Source: Puccinia triticina
Lineage: Eukaryota > Basidiomycota > Pucciniomycetes > Pucciniales > Pucciniaceae
Assembly: GCF_026914185.1 (NCBI RefSeq)
Contig: NC_070575.1
Location: 1,178,001 to 1,242,000 of the forward strand
Length of the DNA: 64,000 nucleotides
Direction of reading: 5' to 3'
Positions 22,513-33,710 of the stretch are shown in pieces. Numbering within the stretch: the first letter of the stretch is position 1; each line of letters starts with the position of its first letter. The notes beneath the pieces are model-generated. The model ran no database searches, had not been told where the DNA came from, and saw nothing but the letters and a program-made list of their open reading frames with translations. The translations under genes and the position numbers were made by a program.

Positions 22513-22574
22513 TTTTAGGCAGGTACCAGCTGTACCTGCCAGCTTTTTCCATCAAAAAGCTCACCAAGAGGTGT

Positions 22575-22820
22575 CCTTGATGACCGGAATGGACGCGTCA
22601 TCAAGAGGTCCTCCCCTTGATGACCGCAACAGGTCGGTCATTGAGGGGAGGACCTCTCAATGACCAGAAAAGCGATGACCGACCTGTTCCGGTCATCAAA
22701 CAGGTCGCTCATGGTCATTGAGGGTGCTCCCCCAACGACCAGCACGCACTTGTCATCGAGGGGAGTGACAACTCCCCTCGATAATTGCACCAGGGACCGT
22801 CCTCGATGACCGTTCCTGGC
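22575..22820. repeat. Alternating direct and inverted TGATGACCGG / CATTGAGG repeats
   Basis: Words TTGATGACCG, GGTCATTGAGGGGAGG, CAATGACC and GGTCATCAA recur on both strands at 30-50 bp spacing. They match the longer array at 26868-27270. Confidence 0.6.
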
Positions 22821-22821
22821 C

Positions 22822-22895
22822 TAGCTTAACTAAGCCTCTCGAACGGAGGGTCCGGGGGACCCCGCCCGGAGGGCTCTCCGTAGGAGAGGCTTATG
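22822..22895. repeat. Hairpin related to the AAGTCCCTCCC family
   Basis: CTTAACTAAGCCTCTC faces GAGAGGCTTATGAATA around a GGGTCCGGGGGACCC palindrome. The arms differ from the AAGTCCCTCCC consensus, but the preceding CTTAACTAAG is shared. Confidence 0.5.
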
Positions 22896-23463
22896 AATAA
22901 TGTCTGCAGGCTGGCAGACAAAGGAAGGATTTTCAATCCTAAAAACACAAAAAACACAATTTAAAATTCACCAAAATATGTACAAGAAAAACTGAATAGA
23001 CAGTTTTCTTGGCAGTACTGATGCCCAAGTTTTTGAGGCATAAACTCCAAAACTGATTGAAGGAATCCGTTTTGGAGGTCAAAGGAATCCTGGAGGATAT
23101 TCCATTGCACTGAAGATCCAACTTTGGATTTTCTGATAATATGCACAATTGAATCTGCAACAATTGGGTGGCTACAGGTGTAGGATCTGCAGATATCTGC
23201 AGGCTTGTGAATCCAATATCCACAAGGCATGATGGTTGTAATTCCTTGGTTTACATTTCTTTGTGTTTTTTTTATTTTTAAAACATTAGTACAGAAAAAA
23301 TGATAAGGATTGAGGAGATGAGACCAGCGCCATTTGAAAGCTGAGATTGAGAAGTGTAATTTGGCTCTGGGGCAGGTCCACAGGAGCTGAGGGGGAGGCT
23401 GGGTGATGCTAAGTATTTTTCCTCCAGCCATTGGTGATTTCTTTCTCAGCCAAAATTTTGACT

Positions 23464-23556
23464 TTGTGCACAAGTCCCTCCCTGCGGGAGGGGCCGCTTC
23501 GCGGCCAGCCACAGCGAGCCTCCCACCAGGGGGGACTTGTGTCAAGTTAGGTTCCT
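23464..23556. repeat. AAGTCCCTCCC hairpin element
   Basis: CACAAGTCCCTCCCTGCGGG faces CCACCAGGGGGGACTTGTG, with a GGCCGCTTCGCGGCC core and a TCAAGTTAGG tail. The whole element is about 90 bp. Confidence 0.65.
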
Positions 23557-24289
23557 GGCCAATGACCGGTCTATTGTCAGTCATTGAGGGCAGCTCAGAG
23601 CGGGCCAAGGGGCCGGGGTGTCAGCAGTCTGCTAGTCAAGACAGCGCAGACGGCGACAAATTACGGGCCGCTGCGAGTGAGAGCGGCCTGCAACCAAGCA
23701 ACCCCTCCGACTAGAGAGCGCACTCAGGTGTCGCCCCCAAGTGGGCAGGCCAGCCCAAGTGAAGCATGACATTAGGCTCACCGACCTCGAGTGAGTGAGT
23801 GAGCAATACCTGGGCATCTTCTAATAAGATTCCCAGGTGGATAGATCGTAGAGTGCCAATGCACATTGAACCACAAGTTAACCCAGCATAGCTGGGGTAT
23901 AAGTATCAGGGACTGTTCCTACCAGGAATAGCCCCCAGATCAGTTACCAAGCCCACCAATATTGTTGTATTCGACCACCAACGCCGACTTACAACGATTG
24001 GGGCCCATTGATCCACCTTTCCTCTTTTCTCCAATTTATCCCTTGACCTTCCGCGCTTTGTCTCGGTAAGTCGACCTTTTCCTTTTATCTCTCTAAGTCC
24101 TAGAAAGGACCTTTCTCAACGAGTCCGTGGACTCCGGTTGTATTCGCTCAACCAGCCCCTTCTGAAGAAGGCGCGGCTTTTCTCCTTGCGCCTGCGCGGC
24201 CGAGTCAAGCACCAGCTTTCAGCTGTGACAGCTGAAAACAGCTCAAACCTTAGATATCTCTAGGTTTACATTCACGGCGGTGTCACTTT

Positions 24290-24530
24290 AGAGACCCGCC
24301 CTGACACGGGGTCCGGGGGTTACTTGATTAACCCGGCGGAGGAAAGCGGTACTTGGGGGCGGTACCCGGGTACCGCACCGCTTTTTCCGAAAAAACGGGC
24401 ACCCGGCACCGCATCCGGCACCGCCTGGCGGGTGCACGGCGGGTGCGGGCGTTACCCGCCCGCGGGTGCCGGGTACCGCCAAATGGGCACCGGTTGACAT
24501 TCTCTATCACAGGCAGTACCCGGGTACAAA
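24290..24530. repeat. GC-rich palindromic repeat, copy 2
   Basis: It shares CACCCGGCACCGCATCCGGC and ACCGCCTGGCGGGT with 22422 and adds GGTACCCGGGTACC palindromes and a CGGCGGGTGCGGGCGTTACCC arm. Its end, TACCGCCAAATGGGCACC, is the near reverse complement of GGTACCCATTTGGAGG at 22142, so the two copies may be ends of one family in opposite phases. Confidence 0.6.
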
Positions 24531-24596
24531 ATGCCATCTCTAATTGAGGGGATCATGTGTTCACCTTGCCTTGCAGAAAAATTAGGTACCAAATTC

Positions 24597-24770
24597 TAAT
24601 GAAGGACTTCCCTTTGATCTGGAAAGTCAGATCTGAGCCAACAGATTTCAGATTTTGCAGGGAAATCTAGCTCCCCAAAGATCCCCAAAGTGATCCAGAG
24701 TTCCAGATTTTAGATTTCCCTGCAAAATCTGAAATTCAAGATTTAGTCAAATTTGACAGGAAGTCTGTGA
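24597..24770. repeat. GGAGGACTTCCC-family inverted repeat, diverged copy
   Basis: GAAGGACTTCCCTTTGATCT at the left faces AAATTTGACAGGAAGTCTGT at the right, with AGATTTTGCAGGGAAATCT and its complement inside. It is a diverged relative of the elements at 7000-7430. Confidence 0.55.
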
Positions 24771-26084
24771 GCCTGTGTCTCTAAAGTGAAAACAGGACAC
24801 AAAGTTTTTGGGTGGGCACTGTTTGGATTTCTTGGGATAAAGAAACAACAAACAGTAAGAGAGAAAGAGGGAGAGAGGAAAAGAGATGATTTGAATGATG
24901 ATAATCAAGTTCCTGTGGACCTAAAGGTGGGAAATAACATCCACTAGCATACTACTCCTTAAGGGAGTGCTGCCAAGCTGTGCCAGAGATTGCAACAGCC
25001 TCTTCTCACAATGGAAATGTGGAAGGTATTAGACAAGTCTAATCAGCCACAATGTTTTAGACTTCTCTGTGGATAATCAAGGTTCTTTAAAGGGAAGACT
25101 ATGTAGTTTTTTACTGACAAAAACCACAGAAAAAGAAGGATATGCAATCAGAGGGATCCTTGAGATAAGAGGTCTGGATAGGTGATGACCTGTGATCAAA
25201 AGAGAAGAGCAAAAGCAAACAGGGAGAGAAAACAGTCAAGAAACAGAGAGGTGTACCTCAAAGATACTCAAGGGTCAGTGAAAAAGGGTACAAACTGTCA
25301 ATATCCTTGGCACCTGTGACAGAAGGTGTACTGGGAGTATAGTTGCCTTTGGTAGGTGATCCTGGGTTATCTGGGGGTGTGGTTCTGGTTGTCTGAAGTC
25401 TGTGGATACTCCAGCTGCATGGGAGATCCTGAATTCAAAAATTTTCAAAGTTGGATGACATAATCACACATGTACATGTGGTTTGGAGCGCTCAGGTGCA
25501 CCTACACAGTGCTGCTGCGCATGTGCGTCACAAACCACAAACTCTATGAAGGAGCAGAGATATTGGAAAGTGATCAGTGGAAACTTGGGGGTTTGAAAGT
25601 TGAAATCAGGTCGCGCAGGACCTTGTGCAGGTCCAATTTCCAGGAAAATTTTTCACTGCCAAAAACAGCAACCTAGGGGATCTAGTTTGAACGCCCCCAA
25701 AGTGCAAAAAACTCCTGATCTTGCATCAGGAGTTTCCAACCTGGAGAATCTTTGGCAGAATTTTTTTGTCCGTAACGGGTTACCTCCCGCAGTCTGGACC
25801 AGTCCTTCAGTGCGCGCACAAAACCCAATGACCCGTATGTACCGGTCATTGAGTGGGTACGCAACTCAATAATCATTTGATGACAGGTATTTACTTGTCA
25901 TCAATTGTTGTGAGTACTCACTTGATGACCAGCACAAACCTGACCAGCCCGCCATTGAGTGACACAACATACAGACCCAACTGGTGTGGTAGAAGAGAGT
26001 GGTACCACCGGTATGAAATGACCGGAGCAGACCTTCTTCTATGCAAGACATTCCTGAGTAGTCAAGGGAAACTCCGAACTCCAT

Positions 26085-26830
26085 ATAGCATAAGCGTAAA
26101 AATAACTCCGCAGAAATAAAGTAACCATAATAATAGTAGTATGTCAAAATAGTAAAGCAAACACCACAAGAAGTAGCTGTAAAAGAAAGGAAGCCATAAT
26201 AAAACCATAGTAGAAATCCCTCCGCAAGCAAAAGTAAGAATCCACAATATAATCAACAAAAGTCCATAAAAAGATAGCATGATAAGTTCCCCCGCAGGGG
26301 GAAAAGACCTCCCCCTTATATAGACAACTCTCCACCGCTCCACCATAGAAAATGAACCATGAGAAAACTCCGCCGCATGTTATAACCCAATAGAAAAAGA
26401 AATAACAATTAGAAATCCTCCTCCCATCCCACGCACGCCGCATGCCTCCGCTCCCACGTTGTCATCTGCGCCTCCACCGCTTGCCGTAGACAGCCGCCAA
26501 ACCCCTAATCATCCATCATCCACACCCCTGTCTAGCCTCTGGTGTTGGGATGCCACACGCTGCCTCCGCCCCAGCTACGTCCGCTGACGTAGCCCGCTTC
26601 AGCTCCCACGGCTTTCCCCAATTGCTGCGCTGGACTGTCTGAACTCAGCAAGTCTGTTCAGCTCTGCACGCCACAGCTCTGCCAACTTTGATCGCACGCT
26701 TGATGCCTTATGCGCTCCGCCACCGCTGCCTTTGACCGCACGCTCTGCGTCCAGCTTATGCGCTCCGCCTCCGCGCTGCGCTGCTCTGCACCAGCCTTGC
26801 GGATTACGCAGTCCGCAAACTCCGCAAACC
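26085..26830. repeat. CTCCGCAAAGTAAA-rich dispersed repeat, copy 2
   Basis: It has the same order of motifs as 11815-12600: AACTCCGCAGAAATAAAGTAA, a CACGCACGCCGCATGCCTCC stretch, ACACCCCTGTCTAGCCTCTG, then GCTCCGC-rich DNA. Confidence 0.55.
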
Positions 26831-26867
26831 CATGCATTCAATTCGGGTCCCCAACCCGGATCTACCA

Positions 26868-27270
26868 CCACACCGGCCATTGAGTGTTGTGAGTACCACC
26901 CACTCAATGGCTGGTACAGAGCTGACCAGCCATTGAGTTTTGTGTCACTCAATGGCCGGTAAAGACCCGACTGGCCATCAAGTGTTGCACTTTTTTGTCA
27001 CTCAATGGCCGGTACAAACCCAACCGGCCATCAAGTGTTGTGTCACTCAATGGCCAGTAAAAACCCAACCAGCCATTGAGTGTTATGTCACTCAGAGTCA
27101 ATGGCTGCCGGTACAGACCCAACCTGCCATTGAGTGTTGTGTCACTCAATGGCCGGTACAAACCCAACCGGCCATTGAGTGTTGTGTGGTACAGAACTGA
27201 CCGGTCATTGAGTGTTGTGTCACTTGATGGCCGGTATAGACCCAACTGGCCATCAAGTTGTGTTTGTAAT
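26868..27270. repeat. Tandem array, about 45-bp unit (CCGGCCATTGAGTGTTGTGT)
   Basis: About eight units of CCGGCCATTGAGTGTTGTGT-CACTCAATGGCCGGTACAAACCCAA occur. Each unit is itself palindromic, because CCGGCCATTGAGTG and CACTCAATGGCCGG are reverse complements. Frames on both strands are repeat translations. Confidence 0.85.
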
Positions 27271-28095
27271 CACAGACTGGCTGAGTGGCCGGTATGCGGG
27301 TGTGATTGGGGATAGGTGAAAACACCCTTGAGGGGATGTTTCTGACCTTTTTCATGCTCCTGGACCTGATCTCCTGGAGCCTTTTTTGAAGAAGGAAATC
27401 AGGTCCGCAGGAGAGATTCCAGGTCCATTTTTTTTCCTGATTCCTGTGACCTGCACAACCTGATTTTCAACTTTGAAACCCCCTACTATGGTCAAAATTG
27501 CATGAGAAATCAGAGTCTGAAGTTAAAAAAACCTAATTAAGTCTTAAGGTTAAAATTTAGGTATAAAATGGAGATGAAAGGCACAACTTTGTTGACTTTA
27601 AGGCTGACAAAGTCCTCCAATGGTTTGTTTCTTATTGAATGTTTTGTGCAATATCCAAACTGGGCCTTAGGCTAATCTTTCCCACCACAAAACCTGACAT
27701 TGTAAATCTGGTGTGTTTTTAATATTAGTAATTACACAACATTTATCACACTAACAACCAGGGCCTTAGTACATTCAACAGAGGCTGTATACCTTTGACT
27801 CATAAAAAGAGCTACTACTGCTGAACTTAAGTCCTAAAAATCTAGCACTTGCCCATCATAGGAAGAATCTCAGACTTGAGAGAGTGAGGAGCTGATCCCC
27901 TGACAGGATCTTTTAGCATCTGACCCTCTTTCTTTCTGCTTCGGAACTCAAGTACAGGGTTTATTGTTATATAATTTTTCGGAAAGCAAAGGCAGTAAGA
28001 AGCGCAGATGGAATATATATGTACTATCTGAACCACTAGTCGTTTTTTTTCAAGTTAATAAAGTCAATCATACAATCGTCTTTTTCTTTCTTGAC

Positions 28096-29547
28096 TTAAG
28101 CTGTGGGGGCAGCTTGCGTTCCAGCAGCTGAAGGGTGCGTAGGATTGTTTTCCACCGGCATTTGGCTGATCGATTCCTTCAATTCGGAATTGGTTAAAAT
28201 ATGAAATCCACCACTCGGAGTGACCTGGTTTTTTATGTCAAATACATCTGGTTACTCTTTCTGTATAACGGAGGAGTTTTTAATACTTCACTTCTGGTAT
28301 GAAGGATGCTCACCTGTGCTAATTGGACGTTATGCTCATCAAGCTTTTCCTCCATCACGTGTCTCAAGACCTGCAGTACCAATAATTTGGCCTCTTGCAA
28401 AGTCATTGACTACCGAACCGTCCGATTTTGTTTGTCAGCATCAATGACCATGTGGGAAAGATGAGCGGGAAAGACAATGATGATGATAAAATGCGAGGAT
28501 ATAAGAAGATGGAGCCCCATACCTTATGCCAACGCTCTTGCAGCTCTGTTTGAGCGCCTTCCGATCCACTGCCAATGGCTTTTGCATCATATCGCATGAA
28601 GGTGCCGGAAGGATCGGCATGGAAACTGGAGTTTTAACCCAAATAAATTTACAAGATTAGTGTGCAATTCAAAACCGAAGGCCATGGGTTACCTGTCGTT
28701 GAAACGAGAGCTGAGGAGTGACTTCACAGTTGAGGTCCATGTTCGTCACATCCTGCGATGAGAAGAGCGACACCAAAAGGCCGTGACTAGGAGCAACAAA
28801 GGAAGGAGGGTCAGATGAGAAATCAGTCAGCATAAGGAACAAACTTGAGATAATCATTGAATCACTTGACCCGGCTCCTTGATAGGGAGAATCAAAAGGA
28901 CTGACCATCATTGCATCTTCATCATGCGTACTTTCACCAAACCTTAGCGCGAGGTCGCAGACTGCTTGAGTGACACTCTCAGTCTTGATGGGTTCATCGA
29001 ACGTAAACCGATGGTTCTGACCGACGACGCGAGCATGTTCGACCATGGTACGGGAATCAGCCACGAGCCCACTGACGGCACACCCGACATGACTGTCGAT
29101 CTCCATGATCTTCTCGATCGATGACGCTTCTAGTAATTTTGATTGAGATCGTCTTTCGACACCTAAGATCACTCCCTCCTTCGTCGTCGCCGCGATCGTC
29201 GTGCTTCCCAGTTTGATCGCTTCGATTGCATATTCTACCTGGAATAATCTTCCCTCAGGCGAAAAGGTGTTGACTCCTCGATCTGAAACCTCCCCAGAAT
29301 TCGCAAACAAGAATCAAGTTGAAAATCGTAGATATTATTATTTTGAGTTCGAACAGTTCTCAGTTTGGCTGATTCGTTTCTTGAGAGAGCTTCTTACATA
29401 CCATACTCAGATCTTTAACATTTGAATTAAGACGAGAGACACATGGGACGAAGCGTGATTGATCGGGATATACGACAAGGTCAGCTAACATCCAACCGAG
29501 CAAGCAGGACACAATCAGAACCGCCGAGCTCACCTGGTCAGAAACAT
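28096..29547 (-). CDS. PUP2: 20S proteasome subunit alpha-5 (PUP2/PSMA5)
   Basis: Exons are 29547-29534, 29412-29402, 29282-28906, 28786-28728, 28625-28523, 28409-28314 and 28224-28096; the product is 262 aa. It is a structural alpha-ring subunit of the 20S core. The joined start reads [27 protein letters not shown], the alpha-subunit signature and almost identical to human PSMA5. Later blocks [64 protein letters not shown] and [14 protein letters not shown] all fit. The second coding exon is only 11 nt (ATCTGAGTATG) and is needed to supply SEY and the phase. The C-terminus is extended by about 20 residues rich in Ala, Pro and Thr compared with animal PSMA5. A TTG-started frame from 29310 is an artefact of reading into the intron. 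Confidence 0.95.
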
Positions 29548-29842
29548 TGTATCGATTTTTCAAAGGGTGTGGGTAGAGGTTGACGGGTTGGGGAGATGGT
29601 GATGGACGCAAGGCTCAAGCTGGGTGGTGCTGAGGTCAACAGCGATCGCAGCCAGCAGTCCAGCGGCTTCGTCACCCGCACTCGAGCTCACCTAAGTGCA
29701 TACTGCAGTTATGCACTTATATATGCACACATCTGATGACGACTCCAGATCACATCACTCCAGTACCGGTTTGCTAACCACACACTACCAAGACGCTTGC
29801 GAAACCGACGGGAAGTCCTCCACTGTACCAATAATGGAGTCC

Positions 29843-29972
29843 CCCCAGAAAACGAAACAACGCTGCCCCCACAACTGGCAGTCTATCATTTTGGGTTTAA
29901 TGTAACGAGTGATTTTCCCACAGAGGGACTTATTTATTTAGTTACAAGTTGTGGGGGCAGCTTTGTTTTGGT
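29843..29972. repeat. Short inverted-repeat element (GCTGCCCCCACAACT)
   Basis: AAACAACGCTGCCCCCACAA at the left faces TTGTGGGGGCAGCTTTGTTT at the right. The interior contains CAGAGGGACTTATTT, a fragment of the AAGTCCCTCCC family, just inside the right arm. Confidence 0.6.
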
Positions 29973-30941
29973 GTCTGAGGGGATCTCCATTTTTGGTGGA
30001 CTCAGTCATTTTTTTCACCGATTTCGGGAGCGTCTTGGGCTAAGATGTGTGTTCACCCCGTACGATGTTTGAAAGGGAAAAGGGGAAAGAAACGAAGCGC
30101 GCCACATGCGAAACCACTTTTCTGCTTCAGAAGGGTAGGTGCTAGGACTTCAAAAAAGCGCTTCCTTGCTCCCCTCGCGCTTCGCGAGTATTGGTATACG
30201 CAGCCTTGTAGTCGCCGGGCGATATCTTGCCGCGCGTTGCTTGCACTTGATCAGCTAACGAGCTGTCCCTTTAAAATCAGGGTGTGCACGGCCACCAGGT
30301 GCTTGCTTCAGCACTGCAGCAGGATAAGGATCCCTCGAATATTTCCTTGTTTCAATGATAACAAGCCGCTCAAAGTGTTTTCGGCAGTTTGGACAGCTGC
30401 CACGACCGACCAACCAACTCCAACTAACTCCTCAATAGAAGGAACGATGGGAGGCATGGCAACGCCTCCACACCTACGAACTCATCGGTGTAACTGGGGA
30501 TAGGGTGTACATGTATCACCCCCAAGTTGCCACCTCAAGGACTGTTCGAAAACCGAGAGCCTGGATGGCGCTACGGTTTCAGCGAGACTCTTCAGAAATC
30601 TCCTGCTCACCCCATGAGGCCCAATCACCAGCGTATCTTCAATGGAAATCTGCCTCCTGGTTCAGCAACGCTGTTTTTTTCCCTTTGGTTAACTCTCGGT
30701 ATCGCTCAAACATAATTCTCTTCAAAGCAAATGAAAACAAATAAATAACTATAACTTCCAGTGAGCCAGCCTCTCTCCTTCGTCTCCATTCTTCTCGAAC
30801 ACTGATCAGCCGAGTTCTATCACTCATTTCATTCATATCCTACATCTGCTGATTCTTGACCAATCCTCTTGGCTTGCCTTCCATTGATAGTCGCTCCTCA
30901 TTGATAGTCTACCATCGTTTATCATTCTTACCAAGCCCATT
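29973..30941 (+). other. Intergenic region upstream of the tyrosinase gene
   Basis: Frames at 30045-30503 and 30505-30744 have no recognisable content. The tyrosinase promoter should lie in the last part; no clear TATA box was seen. Confidence 0.5.
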
Positions 30942-32611
30942 ATGCGGAACCAATTTTGGTGCGGACTTTGCATAATATTCTTGGCCTCAACCCCTCTTCA
31001 CTGCTTACCTAGTTCGGAGAACAATCTCCACCGCCGAAATAGTGCCACCTGTCCGAATCCTTCAGTCAGAACCTCTTGGTAATTCCTATTTTCACTACGC
31101 TTCCCTTCCTTCTAGGAAGTTTTTATAAACTGATCTCTCGCCGAATATGAATCATGATAACAGGTCAAATCTTTCTACATCAGAGAAGAGAGCCTACCAG
31201 GCAAGCATCACATGTCTACTCAGAGCACCAAGTCAGATGAAGTATCCTGGAGCTGTCTCCCGGTATGATGACCTCGTAAGCTCTGGCAGAAAATACTACG
31301 ATTGAAGATGCAATCTCATGACTCTTTGAAATCAGGTCTACGTACATCAAAGACAGAGTGACTATCCTAATGGCAGAGATGAATGGCACGTCACAGGACA
31401 ATTTCTAGCGGTCCATCGAATGTATTGTTTCATCTTCGAATTGATGATACGCGACGAGTGCAATTATCGTGGTAGAATGCCATATTGGGACGAACAGCGT
31501 GATGCTGGAAACTTCCGCAACTCGGAGTTTTTGCGTGATTTCGGAGGTCCTGGCGATGAAACTGGTCGCGTGGTGGGTTCTATTCCAGAAATCAAATTCA
31601 ACAAAGATCCTGGATCAATATTTCAATTGAACTAATCGAAAACAAATGTTTACTCTGCAATCAGACCCAAGGACCATTTGCGAATTTGGAGATAACCTTG
31701 GGCCCTGGTTTTCAAAATGTTCGACGAACACTTCGGCGACAAATTAACGAAACTGCTTCAGCTATGGCGGGCCGACAGTACTATCAAAATCTACTCGCCC
31801 AAACGACGTTTGCTTCCTTCTTGAACGAGATCCGGCATTATAATCACATCGCCGGTCATCACGGTGTGGGTGGAGAAGTAAGTCCTTCACTTGCTATCCC
31901 AGAGTGATTTTCAATGCGGGTCTAATATCAGCTGGGTCTAAAAGTTGGGAGATGTGCAGACCGCACCAGTAGATTCGATTTTTTTCAGTCACCATCTCTA
32001 CATAGAGTGAGTCTCCGTCGAAATCGTTCGGATTAAACCAGCAAAGTCTTGACGAGTGTATTCAATTTTCGTTTTAGTATGCTATGGGCAACTTGGTAAG
32101 CGTCTATTATCTTCCCGAACAACACTTCCTGTTACATTAGGATGTTCCGTCAATTTATAATTTGAAAATTTCATCCGATAAAGGCAAGAAGCCAACCCCC
32201 AAGAGCGAATTTTTGATCTTCGCGGTGCAGGATACGAAACACAGGCAAACCCAACTCAGGTATAACAGTTTCCCCTGTTGATTTCAGCAGACACATTAGG
32301 GATGGAATCTGATAACTAATTTTCTCTCTATTTCAGGAAACAAATCTTCTGACAACTCTCAAGTTTTTGGGACTCGCACCCGTAAGTAGCCAGCTATCGG
32401 CTCTTCCTAGTGAAATCTGTTTGTGTTTAGATTGATCTCAAAACTGTGTGTTTACCAAATAGGATGTACCTTTGTACGGCTCCTTGGATATACAGGTGCG
32501 AAATATTTGCACACATTGACCAATTTTTCATGTGGCTAACAAAACCAATAAAACACCTACTTTATAATAATGGATAAACAGGGCGGATTCTTATGCTATA
32601 CCTACGAGTAA
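30942..32611 (+). CDS. Secreted tyrosinase (type-3 copper oxidase), ten exons
   Basis: Exons are 30942-31078, 31164-31275, 31336-31572, 31665-31877, 31945-32006, 32078-32095, 32184-32259, 32337-32381, 32463-32495 and 32582-32611; the product is 320 aa. Tyrosinases oxidise phenols to quinones. A signal peptide (CGLCIIFLASTPLHC) starts the protein, followed by CPNPSVRTSWSNLSTSEKRAY and SRYDDLV. CuA ligands are the His in YVHQR, in EWHVTGQF and in FLAVHRMYCFIFE; PYWDEQRD follows. CuB ligands are the two in NHIAGHHGVGGE (HxxxH) and one in DSIFFSHHLYID. The WQ.ANPQERIFDLRG tail agrees with the family. The sixth exon is only 18 nt and encodes MLWAT. There is no visible C-terminal shielding domain, so it is the short secreted form. 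The intron 31573-31664 is the least certain junction. A role in melanin, cuticle phenolics or host phenolics is inference. Confidence 0.9.
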
Positions 32612-33336
32612 TTTTATGACTCTCACATTTATATCAGTAACACTTCAATCATTTTGTTTTAACAAAAAATTGTCTGCGCAGAGTTTTCGTCATTTCGTCT
32701 GAATTGTTTAAATTTTTTACATGAGTTGAACCTTTACTCCTCAACTGACTATGATCCTGAATTGATCACCTACATTACAATCATAAATAAGAAACACTTT
32801 TCTGTCGAGATAAATGGCAGCAAAAAAAATGTATCTGTGACTTGCTTTAAGTTTTGATTAGCAGATATCATTCTTGATTTGAGGACGCGGGCCCCGTAGG
32901 CGAATTGACGCAGGTTTCTGACGTGGCGCTTCATTCAAACTTGAATGGAAGTCTTCTGAGACTGGCCAACGCTACCACCAGTCCCCTGGTCGGAGTAACC
33001 TGGCGCGAAATGCTGTCGCAAAATTGGCGCCCATTGATACTTTGTGGAGAATAGGTCATCCTGAAGTTATGGTAGAGAATAAGCAAATTTATGCCTCCGT
33101 ATCTTGAGAGTCTTTCCTTTTCCTGGCTTTCTTTTTGGGTTCTTGCAGGATATATTCAGCGACAAAAATAAGTACATACTTGGAATGATCTGAGTATATT
33201 CTTCATCTCATAAAGAAAAGATCCTCCTGAGCGCTTTTGCAAAAGGCAGAATTGTAGGAGATGCCAACGAAGCTGATCAAGTTCCTTCATGAATCTATAG
33301 CCATAAACCACGGGTGTGATCTGCAACCTTGCATTA

Positions 33337-33536
33337 GGGGGGTTCACAATTGAATTTTACTAAACTTTAGAGCCAAATTTAATAGCTTTATGAACAAAAT
33401 TTTTGAATTTTGGGAAAATGCACAGCAGCAGGTGATACTGAAAAATCAGTGCAATTTACCAATTTTTTAAAAAAATGTTCATAAACACCTTAAAATGTGT
33501 CCCAAAGTTTTGTAAATTTCAATTGTGAACCCCCCC
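33337..33536. mobile_element. 200-bp MITE with GGGGGGTTCACAATTGAA ends
   Basis: GGGGGGTTCACAATTGAATT at the left faces AATTTCAATTGTGAACCCCC at the right, with a mirrored AT-rich interior (AAAATTTTTGAATTTTGGG). A target duplication is not clear. Confidence 0.7.
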
Positions 33537-33573
33537 ATTGGGTGACAGTTGTCAATTAGTCTTCAACTCAGGG

Positions 33574-33710
33574 CCCAATTACAAACCAGTTTTGGGATAA
33601 TTTTGGGATTGTTTTCAAATAAGTTGGAAATCAGAAAAAATTATCTTGGTGGTGCAGATACAGGGGCCAAAACTGTTTCCAACCTGTTTCAAACCAAGTG
33701 TAAATTATGA
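33574..33710 (+). repeat. GGGCCCAATTATAAA repeat family, copy 3
   Basis: It is co-linear with 14678-14830, with CAGATACAGGGGCCAAAACT in the same place, and about three quarters of positions agree by eye. Confidence 0.7.

Larger units (their letters stand above)
25587..27483. mobile_element. Composite element with GGGGGTTTGAAAGTTGAAA inverted ends, 1.9 kb
   Basis: GGGGGTTTGAAAGTTGAAAT-CAGGT at 25587 faces ACCTG-ATTTTCAACTTTGAAACCCCC ending at 27483; sub-terminal CAGGTC/GACCTG words continue the symmetry. Inside are the CTCCGCAAAG-type repeat (26085-26830) and the CATTGAGTG array (26868-27270). No transposase is visible and no clean target duplication was found, so a single insertion event is inference. 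Confidence 0.5.
20962..28095. other. Seven-kilobase repeat block without a supported gene
   Basis: No frame here has a domain signature. The block holds GC-rich palindromes, CATTGAGTGACC-type tandem repeats and a composite element with inverted ends, annotated separately. From 23640 to 24150 there is an LTR-like stretch with a TATAAGTATCAGG word at 23901 and TACAACGATTGGGG at about 23990, but I could not find its partner repeat. TTAGGCCCTG...TTAGTGTGATA at 21880 has an inverted relative ending AGGGCCTTAG at 27767; the flanks do not match, so I do not call one element. Confidence 0.55.

Noticed and set aside
21880..27767. Possible 5.9 kb transposon with TTAGGCCCTG ends
   Set aside because: The ends are similar but flanks do not match and nothing coding lies between; more likely two separate small elements.
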